From a virus: a stretch of 52,022 nucleotides of DNA. Position numbers and translations under genes: made by a program. Position 1 is the first letter of the stretch. Each line of letters starts with the position of its first letter. The notes beneath the pieces were generated by a model that ran no database searches, was not told where the DNA came from, and was given only the letters and a program-made list of their open reading frames with translations. Location of the stretch: the IMG/VR virus record IMGVR_UViG_3300028706_000008, positions 1 to 52,022 of that record; one strand, given 5' to 3'. Positions 10,701 through 19,700 of the stretch are shown here, one piece after another.

Positions 10701-13700
10701 GGTAATGTAGTGGTGTAGTTAGTAGGTGCGACCCATTGATTATCATTTCCAGTAGCATCCGTATCTGTAAATCTATATCCTTGATTATTACTAGTATTTA
10801 CATCTGTATCTAGACTAGTATCCCAACCACCACCGCCATTAGTAATTAAGTTGTATTTTTCATAGAAGTAAGTCTTGGTAATATGTCTACCTAATGCATC
10901 TCCTATACCGTCAATCGTAGGTGTACTTTCAGGACTCCCTTGCATTGGTGCTACAACAGGTATGTTACTATGTACGTTCATTACTGTACCAGCAGTTCCG
11001 TATGGTGAGAAGTTAAGCATCTCATGGTATGCACCTAACCCAGCAGCATATCCGCTAGTTGTTGTAGAACTGGTATTCTTTGTTATAGTAGTACTTATCT
11101 TCAAACTATTCAGATAAGAGTATCTCTCACCATGCCAACCAACTGCACCTATTGGTTTTGTTCTATCAACAGCATCTACAATACCTGAGAAGTGAACTTG
11201 TGTCATGTGGTCGCGTGCTGACACATTCTCGTTATTGAAACGCATTGTACCCGCTTTGCTCCATACATAAAGGGTGTAAGAACTAGAAATTGAATCAGTA
11301 AAAGCCGTTCCATCATTATCTATGTGTTTTTCCCAAGTTTCAGGTGCTTCTATTTTATTCAAACCGTCTATTCTATTAGGCGCAAGATAGAATCTAACTT
11401 TCCAATCGCTACTATCTGCTAATACTTCCCTAGAATGATAGCAAGCGAATCTAGTGTTAGTCCCTTGATGTAATCTAATCCAACCTGATGCGGGTAATTG
11501 TTCTAATGTTGTTTGTGAACTATTTGCTGGACTATCTACGTAATTACCAGTAGCGCTATCATTCACATAATTAGATTCTCCAGCAAGCGGTATCCACCCG
11601 TATCTATCTTGACGCATTGCATTACCCATAGACGGCATATGCGTACCGCCTAGAGACTTGAGTGCCCCAGCGCCGGGGAATGCGTTTATTGCAGCACCTA
11701 GTACAGTAGCGAGTTCTTCACCGTTCTGACAACGTGTCGCATCTACTACGATGTATTCCATCTTTGCATCTGCTGTTGCTACGGCTTCACTACCATTCCC
11801 TATGTAATCTAAAATGCGACCTGTAAGCACGCCCGAAGTTCTAAACGCAGTAGGGTGTATTTGGTTTGCACGTTCCCAATTGCTACTCAATACCCTAGCG
11901 GCAGATTTACCCACGTGTGGCGGATTGAATGTAATTTGATTGTCTAACCATGAGCCGCCCGGATGGAAACCACCATCCATGTGCCATACCGTATCTGCCG
12001 CCATAGTGATACCAAATCCAATAGTAGGCGTATGTATCTTAGGATGTATATGTGTTAAGTCGTATCCTATTTGCGCTGTACCTGTTACATCGTATGGTGT
12101 GCTATCGTTGAACTGTTGACCATAATGCCTACCATGTTCAGGTCTTTGTGAGAACTTACCCTTCCAACAGTATCCAGCAGGGCTTTCCCAATTTACCATT
12201 GCTCTCCAATGGAAACCAGCAGTAGCGTCGTAGTATACCTTGCTCGGTGGCATGAAATTGTATTTCTCATTAACAATATGATTCGGGAATACGTGCCTTG
12301 AGTCTGCAATAGTTTCGTCTAATGGTATAGATGCCCACGTGTTACCGCTTACGATAACTCTGCCCGGAAATGGCTCTTTGGTATTAGCGGCATTACCACT
12401 ATCTGCATCAGCCACTTCTTGTGTAAATGGAAATGCTTGACCCGGACCAAATATTAGGTAAGTGGTCTTACTATCTGTACCATCTGCGTGGTCTTCATAT
12501 CGTGCAGTCGGATGAGCAAACCTTAGTACAAGTGGTACTGGTTTCGCTTTTATCTCACCTGTACCGTATGTTACACCACCCTTACTAGGGTCTCCACCCT
12601 TACCCAAATCAGGTGCGAGAATGTTTTGTTGATTGAATGCAGGTGGAGTAATACTACCACGATGCTGATTACACAATGCAGCGCCGGGGAAGAATGCAAA
12701 CATTGCATTTCCATCTAACATAGCGTAACTCGTAGATATTTCATTGGCATTCTGTAATCCGGTGACACCAGTTGGCCCGTTGGCGTATGGATGAGTATAG
12801 AATGATGAATAGTCATTTGTGGTTCCGTCATTAACGTCGAGAGTAACACCGCTGAATCCTCCACCAAAGAAGAGGGGAACACTGTGGTCTTTACTACTTT
12901 TTCCACCACGGAAGTAAACTATTGGTTCAGAGAATACGCTACCGATAGAGCGCAGTCCATCGAACTCTCTTGTATTGTCAGTAGATGCATATAGAGATGT
13001 TAGTAAATCTATGCTACCTTGGGCAGTAGGCCAATTTTCAGTAGCCGTATCTGCAACCCATTCTAAAGTAGTTACATCTGAACTAGTTAGCATTCCTTTA
13101 GCAGTCGCAACAATACTTTTAGTAGAAGAAATCCATATTCTTTTTCTTTCAGGTGCACTTACCAATGACGGTGTTGGGGAAGGTCTGTAATAAGGTATCA
13201 TCAAATGGTATGCTCTATGTGTTAAATCTGCTCTTAATCCAAAAGAGGCACTTTCACTAACATCAATGATTACATGAGGGTTATCTATTTTAGGTAAAAT
13301 GTGGTCTCCACAAGAACGAGTGAATTGTACGCCTCTCAATCCTTCTGACCAATTATTAATATCAACTGGTACGTTTTGTGAATCAACTAAAACTGGTGTT
13401 GCAGTATTAGCATTACTTCCCTTAGCCAAGGTATTAATTTGCAATAAAGTGTAAGGTATATAACCACAATCTACGTTTCTACTGCTATCATCTATTAATG
13501 TATCAGTTACTGCACGCGATGTACCAAAAGTCCAATCAGCAGTACCGCTAGGTCTAACTGCTTTTTCTATTTCTCCAAACTCTAAATGTGCTGCTTTAAT
13601 TCCTTGGTCTTGATGTAAAGTAGCAGTAAAACTTTTACTTAATGGTTTAATCTTATTTTTAGTATCATAACTTCTTATCTTAATTGCATTAGGGCTTACA

Positions 13701-16700
13701 CCCCATTCACCTAATGTTTTTCCATCTGCTGCATACATATTAGTACAATCGAATGTTAAACCATCTTCTGTATTTATTTCTTCACCTGCGTTAATTGCGG
13801 CTGCTGTTACGGCAGCCATAATCTCATCTGTTAACAAACAAGTCCAGTTAGCAGATGAAGATATTTGATAAAACTCATTCATAGTTGCTAATTGAGTAGA
13901 CGTTATACCTTGTACTCCATAGAATACATCTCCGTCTCTATACGTATAAGACGCGGTATATCCTAAGTTTGCAACTGCCGAAGGAGCATTAGTTTCTTTA
14001 TATCCTGAAATATGTATAACGCCATTTTCTTTAGGAAATCCATAATAACCTAATTTATCACTACCAAAAGAAGTAGTAAATGGTACTTTATGAGTTATAG
14101 TTAATTTAGTACCGCTAAGAACAATATCATCTACGAGAATAGTACAATCAGGCGACGGTACACCTCTCCACTTACCACCTAACCAATTATGTTCAGTAGT
14201 AGTAATATTTACACTAGAGCCATCTATTGTGGTAGTACTTGCAATTTCCATACGACCTGTAATATCTCCTGAACCTTGAACGTGTTTTCCAATAGTGAAT
14301 CCACCTTGTGCTACGTCTCTGTCGTCAAAGAATACACAGACTTCATCATCTATTGTATTAGGTAACGAAGTATTGTTATTAGCAAAAGCATCTCCTATTT
14401 TTTTGTAGATAAAACGAACACCCGAATCTGCACCTATATTATTCTTAAATCTAAATCCATAAATCGGCTCATTACCCACTACATCGCTAGATATATCTTT
14501 AGTAGGTATGTAACTTGAGTATGTTGTTGTAGATAAAGTCCCATATCTTTTAGTGTAAGAGTTGCTATTTTGCTCTCCACATCCCCATTTACCAGCATGG
14601 GGAGACCAACCCGGTACACCGCTTGCTACTAACCCACCAAAGTTTATTCTTCCAATAGCGTTTGTACCAGTTCTTAAACCTTTGATTAATGAAGATGATG
14701 AACCTTTAATGTCTAAAGATTCTGTATTTATTGTATTGTGGCCTTTACCGCTAATTGAGTCAGACACTGCTCTCATTACAGCATTATCATCGTAGTCTGC
14801 AACACTAATTACATCTTCACCACTATTAGACGATGTAATATATTGTTGTAGTGTAGTAATCGGTGCAAACGGTCTACCGTGTTTATTCAAAGGCATTGGA
14901 GCAGGGTGCATATTTTCTCCTTCTCTTTCATCAGGTAATGCCCAAAAGTTTCTCCATCTACCTCCATGTCCTACTAAGAATTGAGGTTGATAAGACGTTT
15001 GCCCGTTACTATTATCTAACCAAGCACAGAAGTTTCTACCACTTGCCCCCGGTACTGTACTATGAAGAACAATTGTGTAACCTACATTCCCGTTTAAATC
15101 TTGAACTTCCCTACCTATGTGAGCGCGTATATACCCCATATGTGTACCCCTGTCTCCGTTATCAGTATCCCAAAACGGTGAAGGGTCGTGCGCTGAACCA
15201 GTTTGTACTCTAGCAGTTAACGCAGCATGTTGATTAACTAAGCGAACTATTTCTTCTGCACCCGCTAAAGTGTTTACTACACTATCTTTTTGGGATACTA
15301 CACCTAAGTCAATCGTCAATCTTCTGATAAAATCCATATCTTTCCATTGAGGTAAATGCTGTAATCTAGATTCACCATGTGAAGATAAATCAAGAGTAGT
15401 ATTACGTATACCCTTTAGACACAAAAATGCAGGTATAACTCTAGTACCATCAGGAGTATCAAAGAAAGTAGACGGGTCTCTTAAAGAGCAACCAGTAGTA
15501 TCTGTTCTTAATGAAGATAGTTCTTCTACATACACACTAACATTATTATTTGGAATGCGTGAAAAAGAATGTAATGGATTAGCAATTTTGAATAATACTA
15601 CACTATCGTTAGTTCTAGGCGTAAGACTGTATCCTGTTGAAAGTCCACTAACTTCTCCACCATAGGAATATCCCGTATGTACGTGATGGCCGTGTGCCTT
15701 ACCATACAATCTAGCCCCCTCTATTTTTCTACCATCTGTCGGTAGAGCAGGTTCGCTATCAACTTCGGTTAAACTATCAATAGTGCTACTATCTAACAAA
15801 TCATTAGTATGTCTATTTGCTAAATCATGTGCGTAAGCGCTTTCTATATACTTAGATTGTTGAGTACTTCGTATGTATGGGTTCTGAGATAAAAAGCCGT
15901 TTGTAACATCTATTTGCGTAGTCCATGGACTTGGACCTGAACCGTTGTACGCAGCGTTGACTTTGTGTAATTCTGTTCTACTTGTGTCGCCGCTTTCTAC
16001 CACTTCTTTAGGCCAACCTATTTGTGTAGCCTGTGAACTAGTCTGCACTTGCATGTGTATATCTTGGAATGCGATGAACTCTTTGTCATGTGCCACATTG
16101 TATAACAACACACGTGCGTGTTCGTCGGTAGACAAGTAAGGGTCGATATAGGCTACAACGGGTGCTTGTGCCGATGTAAGTCCGAGTGCTAGATAATTTT
16201 CTTCAACTGTTCTGTTTACATGTTGCACATAATTTCTTGCAGTTTCTAAACAAGTGTTACCAATTAAAAAGTTCTCTAATGGGATGCTATCTCTAGGGTT
16301 AGTTGTGTCTAATTCACCTGCACCATTATCAAACGCATTCCACACTTGTGATTCATTCAACACACCTCTACTCTTAGCGAATAGACCTTCGACGGCATGA
16401 GGGTTATTGTATGACATATTAGCCCATACTGTATCTCCGTCACGAAGTCCACCTTGTGCATACGGATTTATCCATGTAGCGTTTAACACAGCATCTTTAT
16501 CTTCATAATCACCAATCCATACTGCAAGTTTAGCACTAGAAGGTATTACTGGTCCGGTAGCACTCAAAGTGATAGTTTGTTCATCATCACTATTTGCTTC
16601 TGTAACTTTAGTAACAGTACCTATTTTTCTGATTGTATCAGGACTTCCATCAATGTAATAATAAATAATATCATCTTTCTTTACATTTATACCATGTAAA

Positions 16701-19700
16701 TTATTTACATTCTTACCAGCCTGATTAGTGATTTCTATACTAGATGCAGCACTTGCTGCTGTAATCGCTATGTTAGTATCAATATTAAGACTGTTTTTTA
16801 ATTCACGATAGTATTGAGAGCCATCACTAACTATCGCACTTACAGAAGTACCGAGTATAGTTCTACGCTTACTTGTAAGTGTTATATCTATTCCATCAGG
16901 TAAACCATGACCGTATAGTACAGTATCATCGCCTATTGTTCCAGTAATACCCCCACCGACAGTAATAGTAGTAGAGGAGACAGCAGTGATTTCACCTCTG
17001 TTTGTACCATTCGCAATAAATATAGAATCTCCTACTGTAAAAATATTATTTGGTGTACCAACAGATGCACTCATTGCATTAGTATGACCATTACTATAAT
17101 TGCTTCCTAAAGGATTGTTAATTGTTATGCCGTATGATACAAGAGGATAGGTACTACCCGAAGATTGCAATACTAAAGTAATACTATTTTTAGGAGTAGC
17201 GACACTGTTTATTGTTTTAATATGACCATGATATTGATATTTGTAAATTGTACCATTATCGTTGTATTGTACTTCATAGCCTAAATCGCCAGTAGCAGAG
17301 GATGCATCAGCAAGTGTATCATATCCTAGATTTGGAAACTTAACGAAGTCATCGGCACTTAGTGTAACTGTAATTGCTTTATCGTTATACGCACTTAATT
17401 TTGTTACAGTAGCAGACAACACCTTACCAGTAGCACGTTTACTATCTATTCTTGCAGCATGTGGATTACTTTCAGGTCCAGCCTTAAACTCAACCGCACT
17501 AACATATTGACGTAAACCATAATCTACATTTCCACCTTGAGTTTTAACACTTGCAGCATCATAATAGTATTCATCTCTATTTTCATAATCTGATGAAGGG
17601 GTTAAAATATCTGATGATATAGCCCTTACACTATCGTCTACTACTGGACCACCAATAAATACACTAACACCGGGTTGTAAAAACTCTGTAAACTTTTCAG
17701 TCATGTTATACAAAGAATTGTTAACTAAACCAATTTGTAAATATCCATCACTAGAAGGATTATTTCTATACCAAGCCCAATCTCCACTATTTAAAAATAC
17801 TTTTCTATATCTTAATTGTGTATCTATATCTTGAAAAGTAGATGCAGACGTTGTTGCTGCTGGAAAAATACCTATATCATTGACATACAGTTTTAGGTTA
17901 GTTGCATCCCATTTTATTACAGAAGTAGAAGGTACGTGTGTATTATTAGAAATAGCAGTAGAATATGCAGAGTGTGCTTCTCTATCAGCAAGTTCATTTT
18001 CGCTTTTTTGCCTTCTACCAACTGGACTAGGATTGTACGTGTGTGCGGTATGCGTCGCATCTACATGTATTTTAAAAGCGTTATTTGGTCCTACTGAATC
18101 GTGGAAAAATTGTTCTGCAAATACAGGTATTTCTGCAAGTGCTCTAGTACTAGCATATTGAGTACCTAGTTGGTAATCATGTTGTACATCATTCATAGTT
18201 TGATGCATTCTATCGTTTACAGTAGTACCATTTTCTAAGTCAGAGTTTTCACCAAATCCTGATTCGTTATATATTGTAAAATTACCATTTATGGTTACAG
18301 TACCTGATGTCGGACCTTTCATGTAACCCAGCGCATTTAGTAATTTTGCAATAGATAAATACTCACTACCGTTATTAGAAATAAAATCTCCTGAACCTAA
18401 TGCTGCTGCTGCAAATACAAATGTAGTGCCTGTTTTACTAGTGTATTTAGCACTACTACCATCTTGTAAGTGTATTCTACCATACCTAGGAAATCCATAT
18501 GTGCCCCAACTTGCTAAGTCTTCGCTTTCATTATTTAAGGGTTTAATGTGTAATGTACCTGTGTCATTATTAGGTACTACTAGTTTAGTAGCAGTTACAG
18601 CATACGACCTGCGTGTAGAGTATGCTTCGTGCGCTAACATACTGCGTTGAAATACTGGTCTAGTATCCATAGCACCTTGACCCGGACCACCAAGTGTAAC
18701 AGTGACAACAGGCGCATTAGGCTCTATTTCCTTGACTATATGCGAGTCAGGGCTACCCTTACCAGTAAAATCAATTGAGCGGGATACTAGGCTATCTCCT
18801 ACGCCTATACAATTTAATGTGGTAAAACCACCATCCTCGCCAACACTTTCTTCAATCGACCTTACCTTAGCACGACTCAACAGATACAATATCGTAGCGC
18901 TATTAAATGTTGTAGATATATTAACGTTAGATAGTTGTAGGCTTCTTCTTCTATCTGAAGGCTGAATGAAGATTCTAAAATCACCATTGTTAGTACCTGT
19001 TAAGATATGGTTATCTATAATATCGAATGTTTCGTGTATATGTGATGATGAAGATACTGTACCTGTATCAAACTGTCCAGCAGAACCACTATCTAATACT
19101 AAATCAGGCTCAATTCTATAATAACTACCTTTATCAGTCAAGGATTTAGTTTTGTCTATCTTATTAAGATATAATTTATTAAATGAAGATTCATGCACCC
19201 CAGTTGCACTCACAGATTCAATTATGGCTTGCGGTGTACCGTTTTGTATAGAATCTGTATTATTTCTTGGAGTGTAATTAGCGGGTGTTAAACTTTCATC
19301 AATTTCCGTATCGGCTGAATATCCTTCTGATGTATCACCCACTAATCCATGCTCTGAAATTATTGGAGAATCAATACCTAATTCAGACGCATAGACATCT
19401 ATGTATCCGCCGGGTGCATGTAATGTCATACCTGAACCAATTGCATGGATTATAGAATCATAGACATACTCCGAGCCACTTACCAATGTATCTGACGATG
19501 GCACAGTTTTCTCTACCATAAGTAAAGGTTGTACTGTGCCGCTCATACTAGCGCCAGTCAAATCAATCGCATTGTAATGTATTTCCACAAATGGAGAAAG
19601 AGATGGAGTCAAGGCCGCTAATCTAGGTACATGTAATATAGCGACTCTACTTTCTTTAGATGGTGTAACGTGATAATCTCTAATGTTACTATCGTGGTGT